Below are positions 11,314 through 22,380 of a stretch of DNA of 64,000 nt, piece after piece. A model generated the notes under the pieces. That model worked only from the letters and a program-made list of their open reading frames with translations. It made no database searches and had not been told where the DNA came from. This DNA comes from Wurfbainia villosa (Eukaryota > Streptophyta > Magnoliopsida > Zingiberales > Zingiberaceae): contig CM045989.1 of the NCBI GenBank assembly GCA_025175895.1, positions 129,903,272 to 129,967,271 on the forward strand, read 5' to 3'. How positions within the stretch are numbered: the first letter of the stretch is position 1; every line of letters begins with the position of its first letter. Made by a program: the position numbers and the translations under genes.

Positions 11314-12556
11314 ATGGGTTTAGGGTGTGCCAACCTTGATTGGATGGGTAGTTAACTCAACCATAATAAAGGTGGCACTTTAAGGTTACTTTTAAGGTTA
11401 TGATTACTTTGGAAATATCCTTGAGTTTTAATTTCAAAGAATTTTAGGTTGTGTCAATATATATCTTGAAAACATGAAAATCAATAAAATTGACACTATC
11501 TAGATTTAGAGGTCATAATGTGTACTTTTGATTATTGGCACACTTGGGAAGGTCATGTATCAAGAAATGTGTGGTTAAGATGTAAAGGTAATATCTAGAG
11601 TGATACTCAAGTGCCACACAACTTGATGTCTTGTATTCACCATGCTTCATATGTTTTACCATATGTTTGCATGAAATGAATGTCTAGGATAGATTACATC
11701 TCACAAAACAAGTCTTTTACCTTGATTGTGTATTTCAACACTTAGAAAGGGTGAGATGTTAGGTTTTGGAAATCGTTGAATGTTAATGTTTGCAAAAATG
11801 AAATAAAACATTAAAATACATGAACAAATACATAAATAAAAGTATAACATCAATAAATTCAAGATACAAGATCTAACGTGATAAAATGGAACAATTAAGA
11901 TGATAAAATCGAGATTTTTTGATTTTGAAGCGAAATCGACATCGATCGTGATCGATTATCGATCGGTCGATAACATAAAGCGATACGATACGGCCATCAG
12001 TCGAGTGCTAGCTCCATGACTCGACTGATTGACCATCAGTCGACTGATGTGGTCCATCAGTCGACTGATGGTACTGTTCACCGAGGCCGAAGGCCATCAG
12101 TCGAGTGCTCGACGAGCAGTCGAGTGATATGCACATCAGTCGACTGATGAGCAACATCGATCGGCCCGATACTCGTAGCGCACGCGAGAAGGTTCTCATT
12201 CGATCGGCCGGCTCGGTAAACCCAGTGTTAAACCGCTATCAGTCGACTGATGCTCCACATCAGTCGACTGAATCGTGTTTTTAAAACACGAACCGCTAGG
12301 GTTCGGCATTTCACGCGCCCTTCAATCTCCGATCGCCGTCTCCTTCTCCGACCCGGCTCTTATGTCAATCTTCCAAAGTCCTAGGTTTGATAAGCATGTC
12401 TCTCCCCTTCCTTTGTTTTTGACCTATCTTGGAGCACTAGTTCAAGGGATTTAGGGTTTATTGTCTTTGTTCCGTTTAGGGTTCCGGCGGCTGAAGCTTT
12501 CCGGTGACTTTTCCGGCGATCCTCAGCAACTCTTGAGTCTTCCCTCCGACACAAAC
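11314..12556 (+). promoter_or_regulatory. SIR1 inter-ORF region with a U3-like palindrome cluster
   Basis: No coding potential. From 11314 to about 11560 the sequence matches the region behind the SIR4 gag. From there to about 13925 it is absent from SIR4. CAGTCGACTG occurs exactly at 12037, 12058, 12137, 12240 and 12261, mixed with CGATCG words near 11940-11970 and CAGTCGAGTG forms. This resembles the U3 block of the LTRs. It is followed by AT-rich TGTTTTTAAAACA (about 12275), then a C/T-rich leader up to ATG 12557. An internal promoter for the second ORF is a reasonable inference, not shown. Confidence 0.55.
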
Positions 12557-13859
12557 ATGGCGCCTAAGTAACGATTCTTCTTTCCGAGCCCTAATTTTCA
12601 TTTCCATTACAATGTAGGTTTATCTAATCGCGTATTGTTGCCATTGCATTGCATATCATCACATTACATTCATAATAGGAGAGCCCGTAGGAATGATCCA
12701 TCCGAGAGTGAATCTCGGTTGTACCAACCTATGTTGGTTAGGTACATAGATAGGAATTTTTTCGATAGGCATTGTAGTGACGTCATGGAACTCATTGCAT
12801 ACTACAATTTGATGAAGATTGTCTTGTGCACGATCCAATCAATGAGACCTTATTAAGGAATTCTATCAAAACCTTAAAAGGTAGATGGCGACCCTACATA
12901 CACTACTCGCGTTGCAAGCGCGATTTAGAGTTCACTCTGCAATCTGCGAGGAGTTTCTCAGTGTAGGCCGTCAAATGATACCTTTATCTTCTACCCTACC
13001 ATGGACTTTCCCTACGAGCCTTTTGCCCATATCACTATGGAGTCCATGCATGAGCGCATTTTGGTTATCCACGTCCATACCCCAAAACCTATTTTCTATC
13101 ACGAGTTATGCACTTTGACAATGTCCTTTATAAGGTCATTGTTGGGTGTTTTCGCCATTATCACTCGAGTGCAGCTAAGATTCGGCCTCCCCATCTCTTT
13201 CTTCTATATGTCATGCGTCTTCAGTTAGACATAAACTTTGCATTGAACATCTTCCATTGCATTGTGCACTTCACTTCCCCTGTACAAGGGAAGTGCATAT
13301 GCCATTGGACATATCATCACGGCATGGCTCGACTCGTAGCATTAACATCCATAGGGCACTCTGCGGCGGCTATCGGAAGTGTCTGGTATATCGATTCGTA
13401 ACTTCTCCTTAAGCGAAAGTACGGATGGGCTGACAGATGGAGTTGGCGCCACGACCACCCAGGGCGCACAGACAGCCTCCTCCGCCGCCCAGAGATGCAG
13501 TAGAGGACGACGAGGATGCGGACACCTCTGATGAGGATGACCAGATGCCGGCAGACACATCAGCGGCTGGTCCATCAGTTCGTCGTGGCCGGCTGGAGTC
13601 CAGATTTGAGGAGTATCAGCAATCGGTTGACTCCAGACTGACAGAGTTATTGGCAGGCCAGGCAGCTTTTGGCACACGTCTCGATAGGATGGAGGAGACC
13701 TGGTCGCGATAGAGCAAAGATCGCTGCGATATGCTAGAGATGATGCGCCGACTCGAGTCAGAAGAACCTCCATTGCCACCTCCCGCGACGACAGAGGATA
13801 TTGTTTTTGTGGTTGTCAATGTTTGTAGTAAGATTGAGCTTAGCCAATCTTCTTTTTGA
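12557..13859 (+). pseudogene. SIR1 second ORF: putative plant transposon protein domain, predicted intron 12568-12678
   Basis: ATG 12557 reads M-A-P-K and would stop at once (TAA 12569). A GT (12568) to AG (12678) intron of 111 bases joins it in frame to give MAPKRARRNDPSES. Downstream pieces in several frames read RYIDRNFFDRHCSDVMELI, FPYEPFAHITMESMHERI, FYHELCTLTM, SSAAKIRPPHLFLLYVMRLQ and ALNIFHCIVHFTSPVQGKC. The pattern resembles the late ORF of ATH1 and other plant elements (a domain catalogued as putative plant transposon protein). The C-terminus is acidic, then likely coiled coil (ESRFEEYQQSVDSRLTELL). The frame is broken by at least three shifts and a TAG at 13710, so this copy is dead. 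Function of the family is unknown to me. SIR4 and SIR5 lack this ORF. Confidence 0.6.
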
Positions 13860-15497
13860 TTGTAAAAGACAAATTTAAGTTTAAATGAAATCCTTATTTC
13901 TGAAAAATCTTGTGTGTATGAATGAATATTTGTATAATTGTATAGCTACCATATGCCATGTCATGACATCATGTTTATTCTTAATCATTTTATATGTCAT
14001 GATTATGCTTTAGATTTAAGGATAAATGTCATGTGTCTTTTAGATCTCATCTTATGCCATGACATCATGATCATTGGCCACGTTTTAATAATACTATTAT
14101 TTATGCCATGATCATACATTCATGCATTAACTTGATTAAAATTGAATTAAGGACTATGGCATGACTTGGAGTCCCAGTTATAAGGGAATCAAGTAGAGTT
14201 GCTTTAGAAAATGCATAAAACTCTAGATTAGGGAGAACAAAACCCACATCTCACATCTAATTGACATGTATGTGTATGTATACACCCTAAATACATGTGA
14301 GATGCTAGGATAATAGGTTAGGTTCAAGGTGCATCGGTAGTGCATCTAGATGAACTCAAACTTATTTTAATTATCACCAAAAATCATAAGGAAAGCTAAT
14401 ATACAAGCTATGTATATTTAGCCAATAAATTATGGTCCAAGATAAGGTTTGAAAACATTTTAAAATCATTTTGAAAAACCTTGGTGAAGTCTATCTTTCG
14501 ATAGCAATCACCATTGATGAAGTTGATACAAAGTAGGGCCAAAACATTGTAAATTTCAATGTTTTTGAACTTTGTACCAATGTCACTATTTAATGGGTAA
14601 AATAATTTTCAAATATTTTTCACCCATTGTATTGGTCATAAGTATTATGATCAAATTTCGTGATTTTTCGATAAACGTATAATTATTTATGATTTTGAAA
14701 TTATTTCGATAATCAAAATCGGATTAAGATCACGACGCCTCTGGGTACGATCGATCGATGGGTATGGCATCATCGTTATCGACATGTAGTCGATCGCCAA
14801 GGCTGATTTTGGGTTGACAAGGTTTGTTTAACCCGACCAATTGACTCTGAAGGTCCCTAACCACTCCTAACCCTAGGATATGCTTTGGGAAGCATTATGA
14901 AGGATGAAAATTCATTGGATATGGATTTGGAGAGGTGTTAGGTCAGAGTATCAAATTGAGGTGGTGGAAAGTTCAATGTTGAATTTCCAACCTTAAGTTT
15001 GATGATTTAGAGTTCCTATTGGCTTAGGGACTCAAGGACATTGTTGGTGCAATGGTCAAGGGAGCAAGCCTTTAGGGAGGTATCCATCTTGGGATGATGG
15101 ATGTGTTTTTCTCCTTGAAAAGGAGAAGTTATGGGAATGTTATCAATTTGGGAAATTGATGGATTTTTAGAAACCCAATTTGGAAATTGGGAGAGTGATT
15201 AGGATTGCCTCTCTTGAGTGATATGGGACTTATCACTAGGAAGATGGTAGGCATCCTAGGTATTTTTGAACCAAGGGGGAGATTGTAAGATCTCATTGGG
15301 ACATGAGACATTGACCTCCTTGGAGAGATAACCTTTGCTATTTGTCAAAAAGGGGAGAATGTTTGGAGAATGTTTGGGGAGAACATCGGGAGAAAACATT
15401 TTCGAAAATGTTTTTAAGATTACCAATTTGGGATAATTGGTAAGGGAATTGAGTTAGTGTTCTAACTCAATATTTTGTGTGGTTTTTGTCAAACATC
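13860..15497 (+). other. SIR1 3' non-coding region, conserved with SIR4
   Basis: No ORF of note. From about 13930 it parallels SIR4 49730-51266 in order and wording: a TGTCATGACATCATG segment (near 13964), an AT-rich middle, then a palindrome spot near 14750 and the GGCATCCTAGGTAT stretch. Two extra polypurine-like tracts (about 15273 and 15350) precede the true one. Conservation of 1.6 kb of non-coding sequence between two separate copies suggests a cis function for the RNA or for reverse transcription. Confidence 0.7.
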
Positions 15498-15511
15498 AAA
15501 AAGGGGGAGAT
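15498..15511 (+). other. SIR1 polypurine tract
   Basis: AAAAAGGGGGAGAT directly precedes the 3' LTR. The same 14-mer precedes the 3' LTRs of SIR3 (minus strand), SIR4 and SIR5. Confidence 0.9.
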
Positions 15512-16862
15512 TGTTGGTACAATCGGCCCAGGTCACGATTGACCAGGACTCGAGTTTGGCTCGAGTGATGTTTTGATGTGTTTTGATGTTTCGACAAAAA
15601 CATATGACAATGTAATTGTCATGGTAAAGAAGTCCAAGCATGGGTCTTGGCATGGAAAGTCCAAGTGGGACACTTGGCATTGGGAAAAGTCCAAGCATGG
15701 GTCTTGGCAATGTAAAGTCCAACATGGGTTGGCAAGGGAAAGTCCAAGCATGGTCTTGGCATTTGAGAAGTCCAAGCATGGTCTTGGCATGGAAAGTCCA
15801 ACATGGGTTGGCATTTGAAGTCCAAGGGATTTGATATTGGCGGCGTAAAGTCCAAGCGGTAGTCTTGGCAGCATAAGTCCAATGGTTGGCGGCGTAAAGT
15901 CCAAGCGGAGTCTTGGCGGCGTAAGTCCAATGTGCCTTGGCGGTGTAGACACCGTTAGCATGACATAGCCGACGGAAGCACCTGAAGGCTAGCGCGATGG
16001 ATGAACAAGTCATGGATGACTTGGAGGGATCCGAGAGGCGTGAGGCTGATGGAGGTGACTAGAAGGCTTAGGTCTAGGCTAAGGGTGGTCTAGCAAAGTA
16101 TGGGGGAACCATACTTGAGTTAAAACCTCATGTTTGATCCAGCCGATCGGTGATCGTCGATCGGTCGGCTGGTGCTCGAATCGACCACGAGAATGGGTCG
16201 AGACTCATGGTCAGTGAGGACTCCATCGGTCGACCGATGGTCTGAATCGATCGGTGATCGATGGTCAGTTGGACTTATCCAACGTGGAACTAGCCGTTGT
16301 CTCACGACAACAGTGGCATCAGTCGACTGATGGTCTCGATCAGTCGACTGATCGACTTTTTCCAGCACAGGTTGAAGCTATATATGGAGCTCGTGGTGGA
16401 AGAAAAAGGCATGGTTCTTTGAGGCGATTTGGGGTGAGTTGCTGCTGCAATTCAGGGTCTCCAAGTGCTACTCGATCAACCAAGTGATCAAGCATTCAAA
16501 GAGCATTTGTAAAGTGTTTCCTTTACTTGTATTGCTTTGTATTTCACTATATTGCTTGTATTCATTTGATTATTGTTGTAATCATATTGTACGAGGTTTC
16601 TCCACCTCCGGATTGTTCCGAGAAGGAGTTATTTGATAGTGGTGTGTGATTGGCATCGCTAGGGCTCATTTGAGCCCGATCCGTGGAGTAGGAACCGTGC
16701 GGTTCCGAACCACGTTATATACTCGTGTTAGCGTGTTGTGTTTTCATTATTGTTATTGTATTATCTATATTCCGCTGCGCTAACGAATTTGTAGACACAA
16801 CCGCGATTGAATTCCATTGACGCTAATCACCCCCCCCCTCTAGCGTTACAAAGGTCCTAACA
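15512..16862 (+). repeat. SIR1 3' LTR
   Basis: 1351 bases, partner of 8185-9608. Hairpin array at 15632-15950, CAGTCGACTG at 16320-16329 and 16341-16350, TATA at 16379, U5 stem-loop near the end. The palindrome block is shorter than in the 5' LTR. Confidence 0.95.
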
Positions 16863-17108
16863 CCGGTCTACTGCGACAATAATGGAGCAATTGCACAGGC
16901 GAAAGAGCCAAGGTCTTATCAACGATCCAAACATGTGCTTCGCCGCTATCATCTTATCAGAGAGATCATCAGTTGGAATGAAATACAAATCGAAAAAATT
17001 CCCTCTGAAAGGAACTTAGCGAATCCTTTGACTAAAGAATTACCTCAAAGTAAGTTTGAGGGTCATGTTAGTGCTTATGGTATTGGATACCGTAGCGATT
17101 GGCATTAG
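16863..17108 (+). pseudogene. COP1 gag-pol, RNase H C-terminus
   Basis: After the second CCGGT the reading frame of 8184 continues: VYCDNNGAIAQAKEP, then SKHVLRRYHLIREII and IEKIPSERNLANPLTKELP. This is the end of copia RNase H with the conserved D-N-x-A and LA-LTK parts. It stops at TAG 17106-17108 after GYRSDWH. COP2 ends with the matching GIRYYGDWH, supporting this as the natural terminus. Confidence 0.93.
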
Positions 17109-17122
17109 GCCAAGTGGGAGTC
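17109..17122 (+). other. COP1 polypurine tract
   Basis: GCCAAGTGGGAGTC sits between the stop codon and the 3' LTR. The purine core AAGTGGGAG compares with AGTGGGAGAT in COP2. Confidence 0.75.
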
Positions 17123-19342
17123 TGTTAGTAATATATGAGAGATGTTCTAAGACAATCGCCTTATGTATGAATCATTTATATGATAAATGAAGATTCACTA
17201 TTTGAGTATACATGTTTCATGTATTTGATTGGATCTTAAACTCATTTACTGAATGTCCACGATACGATTCACAGCATGAGAGAATTTGTGATTGGATCAC
17301 AACTAGTGAGTATCTCTACATGTGTAATTGTGATGTATCAGAATTATCCCTAGTCGATGAATTGATGGATTTGGACACCATCAATTCTGTCGAGACTAGC
17401 ACGAGGTATACTCCTTAGTGTATCCAAGCAGCTGATTCTCACTGGCTGGAGACATTGTGATGTCCGGAGTTAATCGTGGATGCTTGTTATGGTAACTAGT
17501 TCATTGGAGTGACCAGCCGTAAGACTTCATATGGTTCTCTGCATATATAGATATGTCAATGAAGTTCTTACTGTAGCTTAAGTGCGATGTTTCTTTGACT
17601 TGCGATATTCAAGTCATCTTGATCATGGAGACTTATGCTTTGACATCTTAAGCAAGCATCTCTAAGGAGATGTGGACCCGGGATGATTGGGTATAAGTCG
17701 AAGTGATCGAAGGTGTTTGAATAGCCTATAAAGGATTCACCACTCCTTGCGAGGAGATGTATACTCATGGCCTCTCGTCGAATTGTTACTAAAGTCTTTG
17801 GCCAAAGCATTATATGTTTAGAGTAAGGTACTCTTCGATACATGTGGAGTAACTAGAATCCGTAGGATGAGGAAATGATACTTGGACTAAGTGTGACGTA
17901 GTTAGCCTAGTGGGGACTGACACTATAGACCATGTCCTGAACCAAGTGGGTATAAAATGAGTGAAGGGAATGGGGCACGATTCATTCGAGCTACTGAAAG
18001 GTTTCAAAAATAGTTCTGGATCAACCGTTGATCTTTTCGGTTAATTGGGGATCATGATGTACTACTAGGTGCCACTCATGATCGTTCTATAATTAATGGT
18101 TAATTATAGATGCCCAATATAAACCGAGAACCTATTTGGTCACACGCACAACGAGCGTAATCTAAAGGATTTAAAACGAGCTTGAGAATGGGATTCTCAG
18201 ACTGAGAGAAACTAGGTTTGGTTGGACCAAACATGGAGCGAGCATGAAATCGTTTCAGTCGCAATGGAAGCGTGGATGGGCCGTGTCTTATGAAGACATA
18301 ATGGATGAACCAAAATGGTTTGGTTCTAATCCAATCGAGGAGAATAAACCAAAGGGTTTGGTTTATTTTAAACGAATGAACCAAAAGTTGGTTCGATTCA
18401 TTTTAACTTAAAATAAATCATCATGGTTTGGTTTATTTTAACTTATATTAATGGAGCGGGTTAACGGGCCTTATGGTTATGATCCAATAACCATTAAGAG
18501 AATTAGTTCTCTATAAAAGAGGGCTTAAGGTGTTGTTAAGCCCTAATCCAAAAGCCCCTAACCTAGAGTTGCCGCCCACCCCTTTGAAGGAGTCGGCGCC
18601 AACCCTAGTGCCGCCACCCCTTCTCCTCCAACCGGCGTCCAGAAGGTGCTGACCTTCCCTCTTGCCGGCGTCGAGATGCTGTCGGTTGGTGCTCCGGTGA
18701 TCTCCCTTGGGTTCGGTAATAAGGTGAGCTTCCACCTTTCCTTTTGGCCGGCCCTACTCCTCCACCAAAGCTGTCCAGTTTTCTGGACAGCTTGTTTCCT
18801 TCTCGTCGGAGCGTCGTTTGGACGACGTTTGGAGCTTCGACAGCGCCTAACTTACCGGGGATTCGATCTCCGGTAATCCTCATAGGTGGAGGACGAAGGA
18901 TTTGTCAAACGGTTGACGAATATCTCTCCGGAGAAGCGAGTTTTGAGGACTCATCTTTGGATCCGAATTTGGATTCGGATCGTGATCTTCTCTCGATCAC
19001 ATCGTCTTCAATACGAGGCTAGTAACCCGTATGAAGACGAGGCTCGTGACTTAGTGAATTCATCCCGAAGATACTCGGCGTGGATACGGATAGAGACGAT
19101 TCTAGCGAGGATCGTTCCGGTTGATGTCGTTTCCGCTACACGTGATACGAAAGGTATACATAGTTAAATTTCCTTTTATTGTAAATTTAAATTTACGGTT
19201 ATGTCTACACATGTTGTACTATGCATTCGTGTGATGTGTGTGTTGTAATAAATGTAGATTTATTATTTTTATTTCTTCCGCTATGCACATGTTTACGAAA
19301 CATGTTCGAACACACACTCGCCGCGGTGCCGGAAACCCAACA
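17123..19342 (+). repeat. COP1 3' LTR
   Basis: 2220 bases, partner of 1008-3211, with TATA at 18512-18518. It is followed by the target duplication ACCTT and the rest of the GYP1 LTR. Confidence 0.95.
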
Positions 19343-19347
19343 ACCTT

Positions 19348-21319
19348 AGACGGGATTTTTAGGGCTGTTGTGGATCATCCTCTTTAATTGAGCTCGGCTG
19401 TGATTTGGGTAGGGGTCTCGAGCTAGTGAATCGAGGAATTGGGATGGAGGAAGGTGGCTGTCGGTGGAGTCCAACGACTGGTAAGCTTGATTGATCCTCT
19501 TTCTTTTAGCTGTAATTACTAGATTTTGTGGTTCCTATTGTAGAATTGGGATTTTGTGAGTTGAGGTTGGCTAATTGTGTCGACTGTGAGTTGGTGGATT
19601 TGGGTTGGGGATTTGATTTTTTGTTGATTCGAGCCCTAAATGGTTGTATATGGGTTGTGAAGTGGAGTGTGGGTCGGCTGTGAATGGCTGTGGATGAGTG
19701 TGTTCATGTAGGATCTGATTTATTCGTTGTCGTGTGCCTGGATTTGATGGTAATTATGTTATATGTAGGATTCGATCACGAGACAAGTCCACGGGCGTAA
19801 AAATAGTTCTTCATAGCAGGCAGGTATCTTTGACTTATCTTCTTTTAGATATTGTCATATTGTTATGCATCATTTACTATAGCTAGTAATAGTTTTCTAT
19901 GCTTGTTAACTGTCCTGGTATGTCACTACCTAGTACGTGTTGTAGTCTTTTCATATACTTATTATATTATGCTCTATCACTTTGATACTTGTCATTTGTT
20001 TATTTAGCACTAGAGTAGTGACATACCTTACTTACTAGGCATTGAATGAATAATGAATATATCTTGCATGTGTACATAGACTTATGTACTTAGGTTATTT
20101 GATATGGGCTCCTATTGGTACATACCATAGGTAGCCATGAATTGATAGGTATATCGTACATTAGTGACATGCACCATCTTGCATTATTGCATGACTGGCG
20201 ATCATCGGCTCCTCGGTAGGAGGTGATACCCCTTGGTAGTTGAGTCCATCATCAGTCACATTATCTACACATACAACCACTCGTGGGTTAGTGGTATTTC
20301 ATGTGTGTGTGTGTGTGTAGTTGCTCTGTCAGGGCTCCACGGTGGTCGCTCAGATGATTGGTTTTGCGACATGGTAGCAGACAGGGATCCCTCCTTTGTC
20401 GTGAGACGAGGTGATGTCCCCCATATACATACATGGGGTAGGAGGGTGATACTCCGCCAGCATCCTGTTCACTTGGTCACATAGGTGTAGTGATGGCAGA
20501 GTGTACAGTTGTCACAACCCTACTCACTCGGCCGACACACATGATATGTCGGTGGCACGACTGGCGTCAGGGGTGACACAGGTGATTGCATCATGTGCAT
20601 ATGTTTTTACTATATGCATTTATTGTTGCACTTTTGGTTGTTACATATGATTGTCATGCACATATAGGAGGTATTATGTTGTTTATTTTGGTGATTCTAC
20701 ATATGCTGGTGTTGATGTATTTTATGTCAGCTTAGGTAATTTCTGATATATATAGTTTCAGGTATATATTTTTGTTAAGAAATTGTACCCGCATGATTAT
20801 TATTGCTACTTATAGTTTACTATGCATGACTATTGGATATTCCCTGAGTTTTACTCACTTCGTTGATATCCCTTTTATTTCAGGATGAAGTCTTCCGGAG
20901 GGTCCAGTTGTCAGTCCCTTGATTTGATGACTCTGATATTTGATTTTTAGGCTTCCATATTTTTATCTCTTGTACTCTATATTTTAAACTTATAGTACTT
21001 TATACTCGTGGTTGTTTTGATGGTATTTGATTATGTCCTTATGGACTTTTTATTTCGGTTTGGTTTTGGTTATGTGTGTCGTTGTGTATTCCTGCTCAGA
21101 TGGCAGAAGAGGTAAGTCTAGAGGTTGTTATGTTTCGCATTTACTTTGATTGTTGGCCTAAGGCCCTTATATTATATGTATTGTGGTGATATATTCCGGC
21201 CATGTTGGCCGATGTATAGTGGGTCGTGTGGGCTCTATATACAGGTTTAAATTGTCCGCAGTACAGGAGAGGTGTTGTCTGATTTTCGTCGGACAAGTAT
21301 CACCTATCGGGGCATGACA
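19348..21319 (+). repeat. GYP1 3' LTR, right part
   Basis: Continuation of 276-1007 after COP1 and its target duplication. A GT-rich leader-like stretch, a (GT)n run at about 20300-20319 and an AT-rich middle are seen. It ends TATCGGGGCATGACA, a common terminus for plant Tekay-type LTRs. No gene is supported here; the 83-codon ORF at 20233 covers the (GT)n run. Confidence 0.72.
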
Positions 21320-22030
21320 ACTGCTGCTGGTGTTGGTCGCGAAGGCAGAACGCTCGGTAGCCGACAGAGCAGTCGGCTACGAGCTTGAACAGTCGATTGC
21401 TGGGAATGGCAGTCGACTGCTAGTGTATCCGTTGGCTTGAATGTCAACGTGGATTAAGTCCGTTGTGAGACAATGACACTATTGGCAGTCGACTGGGGTC
21501 TTTTGACAGTCGATTGTCATGCGAAAATTCAGGTCGTGCGGAGGCTTAAAAGGAGCTCGACAGAGAGGATTTCGGCAGTGATTTCTTGGGCGATTTGCTG
21601 GTGCAAGTCAGGGTCTTCAAGTGTGGCTCAAGCAATCAAATAAGCAAGTATTAAGTTCACATTTGTAAAGTTTTCTTTACGTATTTTTGTGTATTTCACT
21701 TGTATTTGCTTATTATATTTTGTATTACTGTTGTAATCTTTTGTACGAGGTTTCTCCATCTCCGGTGTATCATCGAGAATGAGTGTTTTGCTTAGTGGTG
21801 GTGTGTGCATCACTAGAGATCACTTGAGCTCGATCCATGGAGTAGAAACTAGGGTTCCGAACCATATTGTATCTTGTATTGATTGTGTGTTTGTGTTTGT
21901 CGCATTTTGTATTGCATTATTATTATTTCTGCTGGGCATAACAAGCTTTGTAGACAAACGCGAACAATTTCCATCATCGACGAAAGAACGTGTCATTCAC
22001 CCCCCTCTAGTGCTCACCGAAGTTCCTATA
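21320..22030 (+). repeat. LTR-a: right part of an older Sirevirus-like LTR
   Basis: Homologous to the second half of the SIR4 and SIR1 LTRs: two or more CAGTCGACTG-like sites (near 21416 and 21485), TTAAAAGGAGCTC at the TATA position, CTTTACGTATTT, GTACGAGGTTTCTCC, CCATGGAGTAG, and a C-rich TCACCCCCCTCTAG stretch near the end. No primer-binding site follows, so it is a 3' or solo LTR. Its left part must lie beyond the window on the far side of GYP1, which then inserted into it. Confidence 0.75.
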
Positions 22031-22380
22031 ATTTCGACATAGAATCTAAAACTTTTATTTATATTCAGAAGCCTTTTGTTGCTTTGGTCAACAGCTCAAG
22101 AGATATAGTCTCCCGTAATTTATCTCCTTCTTATTAGCTGTGAGCCCGACTGACAGAGGCGCTGAGAAGAATGAATCACTTTTTGCTGTAGTAGTTTTAG
22201 GATTGTCCCCTCGGGACGATCCGTTGGCTAAAACAGTATAGATACTGTTAAAAGTAGACAAAGATCAAATTTCGACGTAAGATTTAAAATTCTCACTTGA
22301 ACTTAAAAGTCCTCCGTTGTTTTTGACCAATGGGTCAAGGAACATAGGCTCTCTGTGATTTATCTTTCTTCACTATCATC
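22031..22380. repeat. Diverged direct duplication of about 110 bases
   Basis: 22031-22142 and 22269-22376 share the order ATTTCGAC..AAGAT/AAT, TTGGTCAACAGCTCAAG / TTGACCAATGGGTCAAG and TAATTTATCTCC / TGATTTATCTTT. Identity is moderate by eye. Origin unknown; it begins at the border with LTR-a. Confidence 0.5.

Larger units (their letters stand above)
8185..16862 (+). mobile_element. SIR1: gag-bearing, pol-less Sirevirus-like copia element inserted in the COP1 RNase H
   Basis: LTRs 8185-9608 and 15512-16862 start TGTTGGTRCAATCGGCCCAG and end CCTAACA. The target duplication CCGGT is perfect (8180-8184, 16863-16867). A primer-binding site, a gag pseudogene, a second ORF with its own upstream palindrome cluster, a long non-coding 3' region and a polypurine tract lie between them. 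No protease, integrase or reverse transcriptase can be read in any frame of 9609-15511. Such terminal-repeat elements with only gag are known in plants as TR-GAG type and need enzymes from a partner. Sirevirus affinity rests on the U3 hairpin repeats, the multiple polypurine tracts and the gag C-terminus. Outside the palindrome block its LTRs differ at only a few sites in about 620 bases, fewer than COP1, as nesting requires. Confidence 0.93.
1008..19342 (+). mobile_element. COP1: Ty1/copia LTR retrotransposon, complete ends, interrupted by SIR1
   Basis: Both LTRs (1008-3211 and 17123-19342) begin TGTTAGTAATATATGAG and end CCCAACA. The 5-base target duplication ACCTT is perfect (1003-1007 and 19343-19347). 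Between the LTRs come a primer-binding site, a long repeat-bearing leader, gag, protease, integrase, reverse transcriptase and RNase H in copia order, and a polypurine tract. Removing SIR1 (8185-16862) and one copy of its CCGGT duplication restores the RNase H reading frame exactly. COP1 is then about 9.65 kb long. The host site is the 3' LTR of GYP1. Roughly six mismatches in the first 240 aligned LTR bases (counted by eye) suggest an insertion of moderate age. COP2 is the closest relative in the window. Lineage within Ty1/copia not assigned. Confidence 0.95.

Noticed and set aside
13342..13779. 145-codon minus-strand ORF over the SIR1 second ORF
   Set aside because: Antisense of the acidic and coiled-coil C-terminus of the plus-strand ORF, which has the family resemblance.
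20300..20319. (GT)n run as a regulatory site
   Set aside because: Simple repeat in an LTR; nothing else supports a function.
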